Positions 44,357-57,110 of a DNA stretch of 64,000 nt are shown here, piece after piece (position 1 is the first letter of the stretch; every line of letters begins with the position of its first letter). This DNA comes from Choristoneura fumiferana (lineage: Eukaryota; Arthropoda; Insecta; Lepidoptera; Tortricidae), in the NCBI RefSeq assembly GCF_025370935.1, contig NC_133473.1:4099389-4163388 (forward strand), written 5' to 3'. The notes below the pieces were generated by a model. It saw only the letters and a program-made list of their open reading frames with translations. It was not told the DNA's origin and made no database searches. The translations under genes were made by a program, and so were the position numbers.

Positions 44357-44976
44357 GGGTTCCGTAGCCATTACGAAAAAAATAAGTAATATTTTTCTAA
44401 GGATTTCGTATTTTATACGGAATCTTCCAAGTTTAGGTATATTTTATACCTTAGGCTGCTATTTACTCTTAAACTACTAATAATTCTCAAGCAAACTTAA
44501 CCATTATAGTTTTCCTTGAAAGTTTGATATACTGAAATTACTATCATCCTGAACTTTTCAAATTTTTCCACCCACCGGATTAGATTTTAGAGGGGTGGGG
44601 GGGACGCTCGATTTTAATGAAAATGTGTACTTTAAAGTTGAATATTTCGCAAACATATCACTGAATCGAAAAATTGTCTTAGCAAACCTCTAATGGTTTT
44701 AAGACACCTATATAAAGACCAACGATACCCCACACTATAGGGTTGGATGAGAAAAAAAATCACCCCCACTTTACGTCTATGGGAGGTACACTAAAAATTT
44801 TTTTTTAATTTTTATTGTACTATTTTGTCGGCATAGTTTACATATTTATATATCCGTGCAAAATTACAGCTTTCTAGCATTGATAGTCCCTGAGCAAAGC
44901 CGCGGACGGACACACATACAGACAGACATGGCGAAACTATAAGGGTTCCGTTTTTGCCATTTTGGCTCCGGAACCC
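44357..44976. mobile_element. TA-flanked ~600-bp element, copy 2
   Basis: Starts GGGTTCCGTAGCCATTACG and ends GGCTCCGGAACCC, flanked by TA (44,355-44,356 and 44,977-44,978). Collinear with 15,117-15,708 throughout, with small indels. Confidence 0.8.
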
Positions 44977-45002
44977 TAAAAACGGAATTAAGTTAAATTT
45001 AA

Positions 45003-45290
45003 AAGGAAACTACAAATTTTAAGTCGCAAGCAAAAACTAGTTATGATATCCATACTAATAATTATAAATGCGAAAGTGTGTGTGTTTGTCCGTCTTTCAC
45101 GTCAAAACGGAGCGACAGATCGACGTGATTTTTGGCATAGAGAATAAGTTTAGGAAACTACAAATTTAAGTTAATTATAATATCCATACTAATATAATAA
45201 TTATAAATGCGAAAGTGTGTGTGTTTGTCCGTCTTTCACGTCAAAACGGAGCGACAGATCGACGTGATTTTTGGCATAGAGATAGTTTAT
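45003..45290 (+). repeat. Tandem duplication of an interspersed repeat
   Basis: The block TAATTATAAATGCGAAAGTG, then TTTGTCCGTCTTTCACGTC and GATCGACGTGATTTTTGGC, appears twice in direct orientation about 135 bp apart, nearly identical. The flanking AGGAAACTACAAATTT is also duplicated. Confidence 0.75.
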
Positions 45291-47005
45291 GAGCTAGAGA
45301 GTGACATAGGCCACTTTTTGTCCCGTAAAAATGCACAGTTCCCAAAGGAATAGCGCGCGATAACCAGAAGCCGCGGGCAATAGGTAACTGGTAGGTAAAA
45401 TAATATGTGGAAGAGAGTAGGTATTTCCTTACCTATTCCCTCCCACAAAGCATTATAATAGAGATATGAGGCAGCGTTCGTGTTTCTTATTTTACAAGTA
45501 AGAAACCCATATTGTTCGTACGTTGACGTAAAAATCAAATATAGTAGGTACAGTCGACGAAATCCTAGCTTTTATATAAATATCACCTATTCTATATAAT
45601 ACTGTAATGAAATGAAGCTTACAATTAACTATTCATGCATTCAGAATTACTTATACTGACATCGATAACGATCATAAATCTTTAAATTAGAATTAAGTAT
45701 GGATTAGTAGATACTCCGCCACTCGATAACCAGTGAAATCAGATTACGGACAGCTCCTTAAAACTTCGCTCGTTCATATTCATACAAAAACTTCAAAATA
45801 TATTCGAACGCGGCTGTACTTGGTAAGTCCCGATATTGTCCCTACATTACCATATTATTGGCGTTTCAAGTCTTTCCACTTTCGCTCATAAGTATACCTT
45901 TGTACATCGTACTATAAGCCGCATTGTCAGGTATCATCCTTCCCTTTATTTTCTGTGGAATAAGAGCGGGGTTCGTTCGTTACTTGAGCATGAAGAATGT
46001 CGACGCATTGTACATTTGCGTCTACATTTCGCATTCAGGTTTAACAAGGACCCGACATTTTGTTATTGAGAAATTCCGCAGCCGTTCTGATTTAAGGTGG
46101 TAGCCGCCAAACATCTCAAATGGTATAATTTTAAAGGTAACCCTGTGTTTAAACGTTCGCAAAGAAATAAAGAAATAAGCTAATTTTTAAGTATTCATTA
46201 CTATTTTGGATGATTGAAAAATTATTAATAAATTAAATTACTTCTATTAAGTAGTACTACTCAAAGTAGTTTTTATTTACCTACGATTTATTAACAGTTT
46301 TAATCATCAAGTATTATTTTCCCTTTTACTTGGATGTACTTTGATCTTTAAACTTAGATGATCACGTACTAAGTCTAATGAAATCTGCGCGCTGAGAGCG
46401 GTGACCTTGTCCGCTTGTATGCAAAACGTCATTGGAAGCTATTTCCACCCTGAGAGTTGGACATGGAGCTTCTTCTTGGTTAAAAGCGGCAAAATTAGTT
46501 GATCTGTTTGACTGTTCTATTTGACTGCCAATGACGTAGAATGAAGGTTCTTGTCATAGAACACAGAACTCTACAATGATCGGTCCTGAGCCTGCATCAT
46601 GATACAGAACCACCACAGCGGAGTAAGTAGTTCAAATAGGTGGGTAATGTTCAACGTTTTTGCGGCGTTTTTTTTTTGGTTATTACCGTTTCGGCAATTT
46701 TTATTTAAAGATGATGCTCGGGGTTACATTTTTATTAAAACTAAACAATATCAATGCTAAATCTAGCGTGATCAAAGTTCTTACGGTTTGTTCTTCCGTT
46801 TTGCTAATAAACGTGGGATGGTAAAGGCGTTTAAATGACTGATCAAAACGCTAGAATGTGACTCAGGTATCTACAGCGCTGACTTCCTTGATCAAGGTAG
46901 AGCGACATTGTCTACAGCGCTTCCGCGCCTCTCAAAAGGCGCCATCAAAATTTTACTTTGCATTGGAAACTGGAAAATGGCGCCCCTTTCAGCAGGCTTT
47001 TATCA
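45291..47005. other. Noncoding stretch
   Basis: No supportable gene. A repeat-like block (CTCTACAATGATCGGTCC) lies near 46,570. Confidence 0.4.
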
Positions 47006-47142
47006 GCAGGGCTACTACGAAATTCGAAAATCGAAGTTCGTGTCGTTCAGTCCTTCTGACACTTATACCTACTATTTAATACGAGAGCGAGAGGGACGGT
47101 ACGATACGAACTTCGATTTTCGAACTTTAGACTAGGCCCTCT
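47006..47142. mobile_element. Palindromic MITE family A, copy 5
   Basis: Starts GCAGGGCTACTACGAAATTC; the right arm is ACGAACTTCGATTTTCGAAC with a diverged terminus. Confidence 0.72.
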
Positions 47143-47394
47143 GGCGTCTAGAGCTACAGCTGTCCTACTTCGGCCCGGGGCCAGCGCTAGGTATCTCATC
47201 TAATGAATAAGTTAAGAATTCAATTTGCTTGCATTGCGGATATGACCTGGCAGTCCAATCCGGGATGCTCCCATCACGATGTCAGCTGTGAAGTAAGTTT
47301 TTAGACCTGCCTGGAGCGATGCGGTATAATAAGGTTTAAAATTGATTTCCATATGTTACCATATATCTTAGCTTAATAATAATAATTGTTTATG

Positions 47395-47716
47395 TGTGTG
47401 GGTTTTCTCTACGGGATCGAATCAGAAATGAGGAGATACGTAGAAGAACAAGGGTCACCGACATAGCCAAGCGAATTAGCTTGTTTAAGTGGCAAGGGGC
47501 AGGCCATATAGCACGGAGAGCAGATGGCCGTTGGGGCCGAAAAGTTCTTGAGTGGAGACCGCGGATCGGCAAGCGCAGCGTAGGACGTCCACGAACGAGA
47601 TGGACGGATGACCTGGGGTTCACGGTGGATGCAAGCCGTTGCCAACCGAAGCAACTGGAGGTCTATGGGGGAGGCCTATGTCCAACAGTGACGTCCTACG
47701 GCTGAGATGATGATGT
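47395..47716 (+). pseudogene. RTE-type retrotransposon 3' end
   Basis: The plus frame encodes SLRDRIRNEEIRRRTRVTD, KWQGAGHIARRADGRWGRK, VLEWRPRIGKRSVGRPRTRW and TDD, the C-terminal region of RTE reverse transcriptases. It then runs into GGCCTATGTCCAACAGTGAC and a GATGATGATG tail. It is 5'-truncated at about 47,395 and lacks a short segment before the tail. Confidence 0.83.
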
Positions 47717-49952
47717 GTGTGTGCGTGCGTGGAGGAAGCGTTTTCTGCCTCCAGCATGCGCTGAACAGGGATCTGTCTGTAACACCTAGGTTATGTAAGA
47801 GTTTTTTGAGCAAGGTTTGTCCATTCAGAGGTCTGATAGCAGTCAAAGTTGAGGCCTTCTATATCAGTGAAGATGGCGGGGCGCTTGATGTTGAGCAGGT
47901 TAGTAGCAGGATCGGAAACCACTTGCAAATAATTTTTAGTAAAACAGCATTCCTAGAGTTCGATCATAAATAGTAGGAATAGTAACTGTCAAATTTTAAT
48001 TTTCAGTGTTAAATGTAGCAGTAGTAAATGTAGTGTGTAAGTAATAGGAATTGTTACTGGCAAATTTTATTTTTCAGTGATAAATGCTTGAACACAAGAA
48101 AATTATTTGTATGAACGTGTTAAAGGTCCATTTTCAAGTGTTTTTACTCTTTATAGTCGTAGTTTAAAATCAGTTTTGCAAGAACCATCTTCCACACATC
48201 TTCACATTTTCTTGTGACGTCTTAAGCACCCTCTACTTACTAATTTACGACGTTATTTTAGGGCTCCTTAACTCAAAAAAAAAAAAATAGAAAGTTTGTT
48301 CTCTGTTTGTCTAAGTAGTTTTGTAATTCGCAAATAAAGTAGTCAGTATTTCGAAAAAAAAATTATTGTATCTGTACCACCGTTTACAGATTAAAAATCG
48401 AATACTGTCCCATGTAGCCAGAGCTACTGCACGCAATTTAGAGGTGCAATAAGTCGGTAGTTCTAGTTACCCGAATCAACTGAGTGGTGATTGTTAAAAA
48501 AAATCTTCCATCGGATCGGAAAAACCTCTGTTAAGGAGAACCCGGTAAGAAAGGTATATTCTTTTTTTAAGCAAATTAACAATGTTATTTATATCAAATG
48601 TAACAGTTTATCCAATTTAGTTATTATCTATGGAGCCCCACCTGTTTTCGTTTTCATGGTTTATGAATTTGACTAAATGTACGTAAAAGATAAGGTATGA
48701 GACCCTATGGGGTGTTGAGCCTCGTGTACCTACGCGCAAGTCGGACAGCTAGCCGGATTTTTGTTCCTTTTTCCACTAGCTCCAGCAAAGTGTTGTTGCC
48801 CGACGGGCTGTAATGGTGGATAATATCGCTAATGGATCTGTTAGGGAGATCATACACGCGGGCGCAGTGCGTCGTTAGAGATGGGGTCGTGGCTGCGGCG
48901 GAACGATAATGCTAGCATGTGCTTGCATTTATAGGTAAACAACTTAAGAAGATGATCTGTTGTATGTAGTAGTGCACAGAATTGATATGGGACTTAGTCA
49001 TTTTCGAATATGGAACGTCGACTTATCTATCTATACATATGCGGACATGTTACTACTATCAACAGGTCATTTTGTTTTTACCTTTACACGTGTCAAATTT
49101 TATGTTCACAGCTCTAAAATAAATTGCATTATTGCCATTAACTACAATTTTTTGATATTTTGGCTGACTTTTTTATACCAGCATTTCAATGACATATTTG
49201 TTTGTTCGGGTCAAATAGAAATTCCGTTTACTATTAATGATCAAATTGACGTGAAAATTAGTTCAAATGTAGCATGACAAAAATAAAAAAATATATGTTT
49301 ACAAAATTTAATAATTACTATTTTTAAAAGAACTTATTTCTGCCTTCAATGGGTTTGAAATCATCGGGCCGGGATACTTTGACTCGAAAGAGTGTAACTT
49401 TGACCCACATGAATACACATAGAGAAGGCTCTAATAAAAACATAAACCGGTTGTCAGCTAAAACTAGCCATATCGCAATAATTAAACCTGAACATTGATT
49501 ATCCCAATGGCCAATTCTCAGGGCCAATTACCCGACTTTGCTACGAAAAGTCAACTAAAATAGCTTGTAAAAGCCGAGTACTTATACCATGCTCGCTTGT
49601 GAAAACCCCCAGCCTTACATCACACGTATTGTTATGAACGATCCCGGGATCAATTTGTGCGATAATCTATTTGTGATGGGAAGCGGAAAACGTTCCGAAC
49701 AACTCCAAGTTTCCAACAAAACTTGAAACAACTCTTTTAACATCCGCGTATCTACTTGAAGCCCCGGCGATGCTTTATTATTATAAATAATATAATAATA
49801 AAACATTAAGATAAGATCATTTATTCGGTTGTTTTTCTGTAATTGAACTTATTAAACAACTTCTTATAGTCTCTGTGACACGTGTGTCTGAAGAAGGTAA
49901 CCTTGTTTCAGAATATTACTAAACAAATTAGCTCGAATTTGCTCGTTGAAGT
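47717..49952. other. Noncoding stretch
   Basis: Several short frames (47,707-47,973, 48,960-49,277, 49,324-49,527) carry no recognisable motif. A GC-richer patch lies at 48,720-48,910 with no assigned function. Confidence 0.4.
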
Positions 49953-50010
49953 GGCCTTAGCCGGGGCAAAACACGGAGAGCAGATGTCTGTTGCGGCTGA
50001 AAAGAGTCGG
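49953..50010 (+). repeat. RTE coding fragment
   Basis: GCAAAACACGGAGAGCAGATG then GCGGCTGAAAAG resembles the segment of 47,500-47,545 (GCACGGAGAGCAGATGGCC). Only about 55 bp are present. Confidence 0.4.
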
Positions 50011-51230
50011 CAGGTAGTTAGTAGGTAAAGATTAGTCTAATAAGTAATAAGCTATCGTGTCCACATCAAAAGAGAATAACAAGTAATTATTACCTACTAC
50101 ACAACTACCTCTATACTATATAGTTTAGTTTAGTTTATTTATTCATTCAATATAAGATTACATTATAATTTACATAAATGTCAGTTTAAGTATAAGTATT
50201 TATATTGAAATCGTCAAAGGTATAAATAAGATTAATAATAAAATAATATAAAAATAAAATTCCACTCATTTCATGATACGAAAAATAACAATTAAAATAA
50301 GATTGGTTCTCCTCTAGGGATCGTCATACATAATGAAAACTACTCAAGAAGCTAGGTCTTACTAACTAGAACGTACACAATGTCTATTTTTTGACACACA
50401 TTGACTTCGGGGGCTGCAATGAACTTGTTTTTCTGTCCCGTGACCCAGAAGACATCACTGATATATTTTGTTAGAAATGTTTGCAATTGCTATTAGCATG
50501 TTTAGGAGATGAGCCAAGAGGAGTTGCATTAAAACTGTCACTACTCCTAAGTCCTAACTTTTAGTTGATTTGTAGCACATAAAATGAGACTTTTAATAAG
50601 TAACTCAGGAGACATTACCATGGCAACAAGCTAAAAAGATGATTGACCCAAATAACGCAAAAAATCACCTTGTGTACAAAATGACGTCATTTGACAGACG
50701 ACAGGATGATTTTTGTTCGTTATTTCCCAGGTAGGTATGTAGTTAGGTACTCCGGGATGATATTGTGTGCTGTTCCGACTCGCGTCTCGCCGTTTACCAT
50801 ATTTTAGCGGATGTAATAACATACTTGAGATTGAAAGAATAGATTACATAACAGCTATTTACCTTTTTTCCGCGACGTCACTCGAGTGCATCCCTCCATC
50901 CTACAAGTTAGTAAAAAAGCGAAATTCTTTGATTCATTTAAAGGCACGTACCGTTAAAACGTGGGCAGAATTTCAACGACAAAAACTGACATCTATGAGC
51001 CCTTTTTATAGTAATCCGATTTTAAGTGGAGGTTGTTGACGTGAATGCTCCGAGCGCGCCATTCCAGGGGACGCAAAAACCACAGAGCGCGGGCATAGAC
51101 TAGCTATGACAAAGTCTTTTTATGGTCCAAACTTTTTATAGGTATTCTATTGACTGATTAATACGGCTTGAGCGTGCTCGAGCTTTTCAAATTGAAATAA
51201 ACAGTTAGAGAAAAGATATCTTAATAATCC
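50011..51230. other. Noncoding stretch
   Basis: AT-rich at 50,110-50,280, with a TTTAGTTTAGTTTATTTATT start resembling a reversed non-LTR 3' end. No exon is supported. Confidence 0.4.
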
Positions 51231-51530
51231 TTCCTCCCAGCCTATATACGTCCCACTGCTGGGCACAGGCCTCCTCTCAGAAAGTGAGGGCTTGGGCCGT
51301 AGTTCCCACGCGGGCCCAGTGCGGATTGGGAACTTCGCACACACCATTGAATTGCTTCGCAGGTTAGTTCAGGTTTCCTCACGATGTTTTCCTTCACCGT
51401 AAAGCTCGTGGCAAATTTGAAATGTAATTTCGCACATAAATTTCGAAAAACTCAGAGGTGCGAGCCGGTGTTTGAACCCACAATTCTCTGCTTAAGAGGC
51501 CATAGGTCAAACCACTAGGCCACCACGGCT
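51231..51530 (-). mobile_element. tRNA-derived SINE with RTE-like tail, full copy
   Basis: Same layout as 12,771-13,069, with the tail at the left (CCCAGCCTATATACGTCC) and the head at the right (AACCACTAGGCCACCACGG). Confidence 0.8.
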
Positions 51531-51789
51531 TTAATAATCCTTATTCTTACTAATATTATAAATGAGAAAGTATTTCTGTCTGTCTGTTGACTCTTCAGGT
51601 TTATGCTGCTGCTATTTTTACGTTATTTGGCGCGAAGATAGTTTGAAACCAAACTTTATCTTTAGGATAGGTCTAAGTTATAATTTAATCGTTAGTAATT
51701 ATTTTGGTCACTTATAAGATAACTTTTAAAGTCATAAATGCGAAAAACTGGGACCCCTTAGATGCCCATTATTACCCCAAGTAACCCAT

Positions 51790-52062
51790 AATCAGTCGGA
51801 ATCGCCCAATGCTGAACAAAGGCTTTCCTTAGAACACCACAATGAACGACATAACTGGCCACTTGCATCCACCGGTTGCCCTAACTCTTACGATATCATC
51901 AGTCCTTCTAGTGGTAGTGGGAGGCCGGCCAACGCTTCGTCTTCCGGCTCGTGGTCGCCACTCGAGGACTTTTCTTCCCCGACGATTATCTGTTCTTCGA
52001 GCGATGTAGCTCGCCCATTGTCACATCAACTTCCATATTCTTCGAGCTTTATTGGTGATTTT
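51790..52062 (-). pseudogene. RTE 3' end fragment
   Basis: Matches 32,950-33,200 closely (CACCACAATGAACGAC, CAACGCTTCGTCTTCCGGC, TCGTGGTCGCCACTCGAGG). The minus-strand coding frames are broken. The usual (ATC)n tail is absent, so the left edge is eroded. Confidence 0.72.
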
Positions 52063-52205
52063 AAAATACAAAAACTAAAAAAAAAAATTAAATTACTGTT
52101 CGCCTACCAATCTTTATGTTTTCCTTTCCTATTTAGGTTAGCTCTTTTGTTTTGTTGTTTTCTTTTTGTATTATTTTTGTGTTTATGTACAATAAAGTAT
52201 TTACA

Positions 52206-52440
52206 TACATGATTGGTTATTTGGAGTCTTTTGTATTTTTTATTTCAACTCCAAATTTGTTACTTTTACGGGTATCCGTGAAACCATATCGAAAATACAA
52301 ACTGAGACATGGATGCACAGAAAAACCAGAAAAAGAGACCAGCGCTGGGAATCGAACCCAGGTCCTCAGCAATCCGTGCTGCGTGCTATAACCCTACACC
52401 ACCGCTGGACAGGAATTTAGACACGAATTTTTCCTATGCA
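52206..52440 (-). mobile_element. Composite element with tRNA-like core, copy 1
   Basis: The left edge 52,206-52,270 (TTTGGAGTCTTTTGTATTTT, CAACTCCAAATTTGTTAC) is the inverse of 58,098-58,158 in the other copy. The centre (52,300-52,440) is shared with 57,812-57,960 in the same orientation. Read on the minus strand, 52,337-52,410 folds like a tRNA: a near-paired GTCCAGC/GCTGGTC acceptor, a perfect CTGGG-TTCGATT-CCCAG T arm and a weak anticodon arm. It is not a canonical tRNA gene. Confidence 0.55.
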
Positions 52441-52982
52441 TACATATCTCAGGTTGCTTATTTCTACTACGCTACTTATTTTGTACATACATACATTTTA
52501 GTTCTAGGCAAATTTCCGTAACAAGTAACATAATATATCTAAAACTTCGGCATATTTCTGTAACAAACCGGTAACAAACCAAACTTAACAAACTTTATGG
52601 GAACGCGGAAACTGTAAAATTACTACTTAATTTGTTCCTATCCGCAACATGCCGCAGTAACTCATTACAACGATATTACGTAATTTGCGTAATTCTTCGT
52701 TTATTCGAAAATGAGGATGGGTAAAGAATGCAGCTGCAGCTGAGAATACGCGTGAGATGAGAAGTGACTGGTTTTCGACACCTCCTAGGTAGGGTATATT
52801 AGCGTCCTGAATCTCTTCTTTTTCTAACTGATATCGAGCTTATTTAAAACCAAGGTTATGTGTATAGTATTTTTGGAAATTACAGTTACCTACTTATAAG
52901 CGTAAAGTTCATTATTTGTTGAATAATTTGTACTTTAAAGTACTACATTCGGCAGTTATTTTTTAAATTAATGTGTTTTTAA

Positions 52983-53260
52983 CCGACTTCAAAAAAGGAG
53001 GAGGTTCTATGTTAAAAATGTTTGTATTTTTTTTATGTATGTTCACCGATTACTCAGTCAATTGTGGACCGATTTTCCAAATTATTTTTTTAATCTAAAG
53101 TGTATTCTTCTAAGGTGGTCCCATTGTCACCAAGTCAAGATCTGATGATGGGATCCTAGGGAAATCGAGGGCAAACCTCAAATTTTATAGGCACACCTAT
53201 GGCGATTTTAGCATTTTTATCATTAAGATAAGCATTTACATTCAGAAAGTATTATTTGGT
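52983..53260 (+). repeat. Interspersed repeat starting AACCGACTTCAAAAAAGGAG
   Basis: Includes TCACCGATTACTCAGTC, GTGGACCGATTTTCC and GATCTGATGATGGGATCC. The sequence type is frequent in moth genomes; a reversed relative lies at 21,262. Noncoding. Confidence 0.5.
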
Positions 53261-53830
53261 AAACTGAATCTGATGAAGAAGACCGTGGAGACCAATGGAA
53301 CTCGTCAAAGCTAAGTAATGCTCGCTCGTCTATAAACGATCATGATTAATATACCTAGATAAGCGACTAAGAAGAAGCTTTAAGTTAATGATTCTTTCGA
53401 ACTCATCTGATGCTGAAGAGTAACTAAGCCGTGCTTGGGCTTAATGGAATCGTTGTGAGATGTAAATCAAATCACTAAAATGTGAAAAATAAATATTTTT
53501 TTTAACAATAAAGTAAAACCGACTCCTAAATTGAGGGATTCTCTTCTCGGTAACCTTGTCCACGGGGATCCAAAATAATTATATACCTATGTATATGAAG
53601 TTTCTTTTATATACATATACATTTTTTTCTTTTGTTACTTCTGTTTGCAAATTTGTACAATAATGTAGAATGAGGTGGCTAGGTTAGTTATGTAAGTTAA
53701 AATAAAATGAGCACTTCTCGCCAATAAACGTTACAGTTTGGCGAGTAACACTAAATGTAATGCATGTTTAATTGTATAAAAAAATGGCGCTTACAGGCAA
53801 TGATTTCATCATCAAATATTTCAGCAATCG
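53261..53830. other. Noncoding stretch
   Basis: No supportable gene. Confidence 0.4.
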
Positions 53831-53862
<32 letters not shown>

Positions 53863-54075
53863 TCGACATTTTGTACGTCCCAATGGCACAGGTCACAGGC
53901 CAGGGCGATCACGAACCAGAAGACAAGCATTGGCAAGCCTCGTACTAGGCGGACTGACGACATAGCGTAGCGAGAGTTGCGGGCAGCTGGTGTATGCAAG
54001 TAGTGATGTTGTTGTTTATTGTGGCGTTCTAAATCCTTATTTAGAAGAAAGTAAGGCTGGCTGATGATGTCAATA
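53831..54075 (+). pseudogene. (CAT)n microsatellite followed by an RTE 3' fragment
   Basis: A (CAT)n run occupies 53,831-53,862. To its right, plus-strand SIGKPRTRRTDDIA (about 53,926-53,970) and GAGAGTTGCGGGCAGCTGG identify an RTE C-terminal fragment, ending in GGCTGATGATGTC. The minus-strand frame over this is a shadow. Confidence 0.55.
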
Positions 54076-54721
54076 AAGTAGTTTAGGGTTTATTAAAATT
54101 TTCTCAACAATCCGCTAGTTTTTCAAGCGGGAAACTCCTACTTTAAAAACTATTCAGCACAGACAGAAAAATATGCTTCCACAATCACATTTGACCCATT
54201 GCCCATTCGACAGTAAACTTTATAGCCCCCATATTAGGTCGGGAATGTAAAAACACTTTTGTGGTTATTACCTTCAGTACGTTTAACAGGCGGCCATTAA
54301 TTGCTGTGAGTGTAATAAATAACTTTATTATTAGCCAGTTATTAAGATCGTTAATATTAGTTATAAAATGAGATTTATTAGATTAATCCACGGCTATATC
54401 GTTTCAATTCAGTATTTTTACCAAAAAATCCAAATAATACATATTTATTATTTATTGTTTCTTTATTACGACGTTAAATTTCAATCTAAGAATAAGACGA
54501 TAAAGCTGTCGACTCGACCCAGCTGTAAATACTGTAAGCATCCTAATTACAAGGTTTAATTAATATACTTACAACGTGTTTTTGTTGATATCCTTTCATT
54601 TCGACAGAGGGCACAGTTCTTTCAATGAAACTACCAGGTAAGTTGGTAAGTTCGTTTCATAGAGTAAGTTTAGATCATTATTATTTTTTAATTTATGACG
54701 TTGGAAGCATTCTAACTATAT
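54076..54721. other. Noncoding stretch
   Basis: No supportable gene. Confidence 0.4.
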
Positions 54722-54767
54722 CACTATATCTATGTTCAGTGGAAGTGTCCACTGAACATAGATATAG
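54722..54767. repeat. Perfect hairpin, 21-bp arms with 4-base loop
   Basis: ACTATATCTATGTTCAGTGG plus A at 54,722-54,742 is exactly complementary to 54,747-54,767 around the loop AGTG. Confidence 0.9.
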
Positions 54768-54774
54768 TTAGTGT

Positions 54775-55030
54775 TTAGTTTTGTAACTAAGGGACCCCAT
54801 ACATCCCTGTATTCTTATTATTTACTTGTAATTTTTTTCTTTATTGTATACTGTAGTTTTTAAGTATTTGTAATTATTTTATTTTGAAAAAATGACTTTC
54901 TGCCAAGTTTCTTGCGGCGCATTCTTCTTGGCAATGATGGTCTTTCCGAAAGTTTAAAAAATGACGTGTAAAAGTGCCCATTGCGGCCTATTTACTGAAT
55001 AAATGATTTGAATTTGAATTTGAATTTGAC
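54775..55030 (+). mobile_element. Non-LTR retrotransposon 3' end with (TTGAAT)n tail
   Basis: Carries AGGGACCCCATACATCCCTG, CAAGTTTCTTGCGGCGCATT, CTTCTTGGCAATGATGGTC and AAGTGCCCATTGCGGCC, then AATAAATGATTTGAATTTG repeated. This is a typical arthropod non-LTR 3' UTR with a short-repeat tail. Confidence 0.6.
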
Positions 55031-56084
55031 ATATATAAAAGTCACATAAAAAAAATTATTACGGTCTTTAAAAAAAGCGTTAAGTTAAGAACATTTTACA
55101 CTATTTTGCTTTTTTACTGTTCATAATGAAATATAATTCTAGATTAAGTATCTTTTTTAAAAATTAAATTACTTATCAAAAAAAAATCAAATAGATATCG
55201 ATTAAGTACTAGATAAACACCATTTTGAAAATGACGTCGAGAAATTAATTAATGTTTAGTTGTAAACTATTTTTGAGAGATGTGTATTAAATTAAACTTG
55301 CTTATTTTGCTGGAGTTTAGAAAAAAGTCTTATACTAAAACCATTACCTTTCGGCGTTACCTGTACTTAACAGTGACATCGACTGTACACATTAAGGCGC
55401 GTTAACACTAAGTCAAATGGGTGTAATTACGCGCCGCTGAATAATACGTTATCCGACATAACAACAGAGTTGTTCAAGCCGATTTACATTGCGCAAACGC
55501 AGAAATGGAGCTGTAAGGGCAGGTGCATAATGTAGCTTATATATAAATGCAGTAGTTTACTAGATACACATATACACATTGAATTGATATATTTATAGAA
55601 TCAAATACTTTTGCTGCATTGTCGCATTAGGAATCGCCAGTACTTTTAATGATAATGGTATGTGGTGGTGAAATAAAAAAAATATGTAAATTATTATATT
55701 TTATTTCATAGTATATTTACCTGTTTTGTATGTTTTTACCTTAGACATGATAAAAATATAATTTAAATAGAAAATGAATTATTAATATTAAAGTTTTATT
55801 TCAACAGAATTAGATTAATCGAATTAGACTTTAATTTGCGCAAATTCATATTTGTGAATTAAAATCAATTTCAATTACTTTAATTCAGTGAAACAATACC
55901 CAATGCTTCAGTGCAACACGTATATTTTCATGCAAAAACACCCCAGTGCTTTGCTTCTACGTACAAAAGTGGTAGTCACTACTCTGTATTAATATCACAC
56001 AAGACGCGGTATGATTTCAGACTCTGTAACTTAACATAGGTAAACTAAAACTTAATTACGAAACCTTGCATTTAATACTCATAC
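55031..56084. other. AT-rich noncoding stretch
   Basis: No supportable gene. Confidence 0.4.
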
Positions 56085-56130
56085 CCATCCATCCCAGCCT
56101 ATATACCTACCACTGCTGGGCACAGGCCTA
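56085..56130 (-). repeat. SINE tail fragment
   Basis: CATCCCAGCCTATATACC then CCACTGCTGGGCACAGGCCT only. Confidence 0.7.
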
Positions 56131-56967
56131 GTATTAAAATGAAAAACATCTAATGCTAGTATCGGATGTTTTTATAAACGCTGCGCTTTTTGCGTTCACT
56201 GTGAACTTGCCTTAGCATTGTAAAAGTGTAAATTGCTTCATGAGGCGTTGCGATTATTTAACTTAAAATAATACGTCCAGTTACAATTAATTGAGATAAA
56301 TTGAGCGGAATCTGACGGAGAGCATTATCGCTATTGCGAAATTCAGAACATACGCGGCGATGCCAGCGATTAGGTACCTACAGTCAAGGGGAATGAATCG
56401 CGTCCGTTTTCACAATCAATTTCACAATTATTTCTTTGACAGATGATAATATACATTATATGGGACAGCAATATTATTATATTGTATGGAACGGCAATAC
56501 ATTTGCAGCGAAAAGGTTCCACTCTAGTACGCAGTTTCGACTGCAATGTACAAAGGTTCGCGTGTGGTAGCGAATTACTGCGACTTTCGAAGATATTTTC
56601 AAGACAAACTCACTCATTTTTATACCTCTTATAGCACAACAATGTCAATCAGCATTGTCTAAAATGAACGCATACTGCGTGCATTTTTCTTATAAATAAA
56701 CGGGCTCTGCTAACACTGAATATTCATAAATTTACAAACTGGTACGGAACTCTCCGTGTGTCAGTACGACTCGCACTTAGCCGATCTTTTTATGAAAACT
56801 ATAGCCTTGATCTTTGTCAGACATATCCCTAAAACGGTTAAATTCGATGCTTTCATTGCCAGCTGTCAAAACTTTGATTGTCTAAATTAAAACCAAGGTG
56901 CCGCAAGCGCATGAGTATAAGTATGTGTAAATAAATACTGCGACTTTCTTTCTTTCAAAACTATTAA
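56131..56967. other. Noncoding stretch
   Basis: No supportable gene. Confidence 0.4.
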
Positions 56968-57110
56968 TCCCCTGTTTCATGATCCATTGATTAATTTTAG
57001 CGACAGATATCTGTGATGCCGTCTCTGTTTGTTATGTCCGAATAGACGGAGATGGCATCACACTTATCTGTCAGTCAAATAAAATTTATCCATGAATGGT
57101 GAAACAGATC
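56968..57110. mobile_element. Palindromic MITE family B, copy 2
   Basis: Arms CCTGTTTCATGATCCATTGA and CCATGAATGGTGAAACAGA with inner GATGCCGTCTC / GAGATGGCATC. More diverged than the copy at 29,918. Confidence 0.7.

Noticed and set aside
48720..48910. GC-richer patch as a CpG-island promoter
   Set aside because: No transcript start signals or exon are visible nearby; the patch alone is not evidence.
52337..52410. A tRNA gene on the minus strand
   Set aside because: The T arm is perfect but the acceptor has a mismatch, the base before the anticodon is not T, and an almost identical copy with the same surroundings occurs at 57,850; it is a repeat core.
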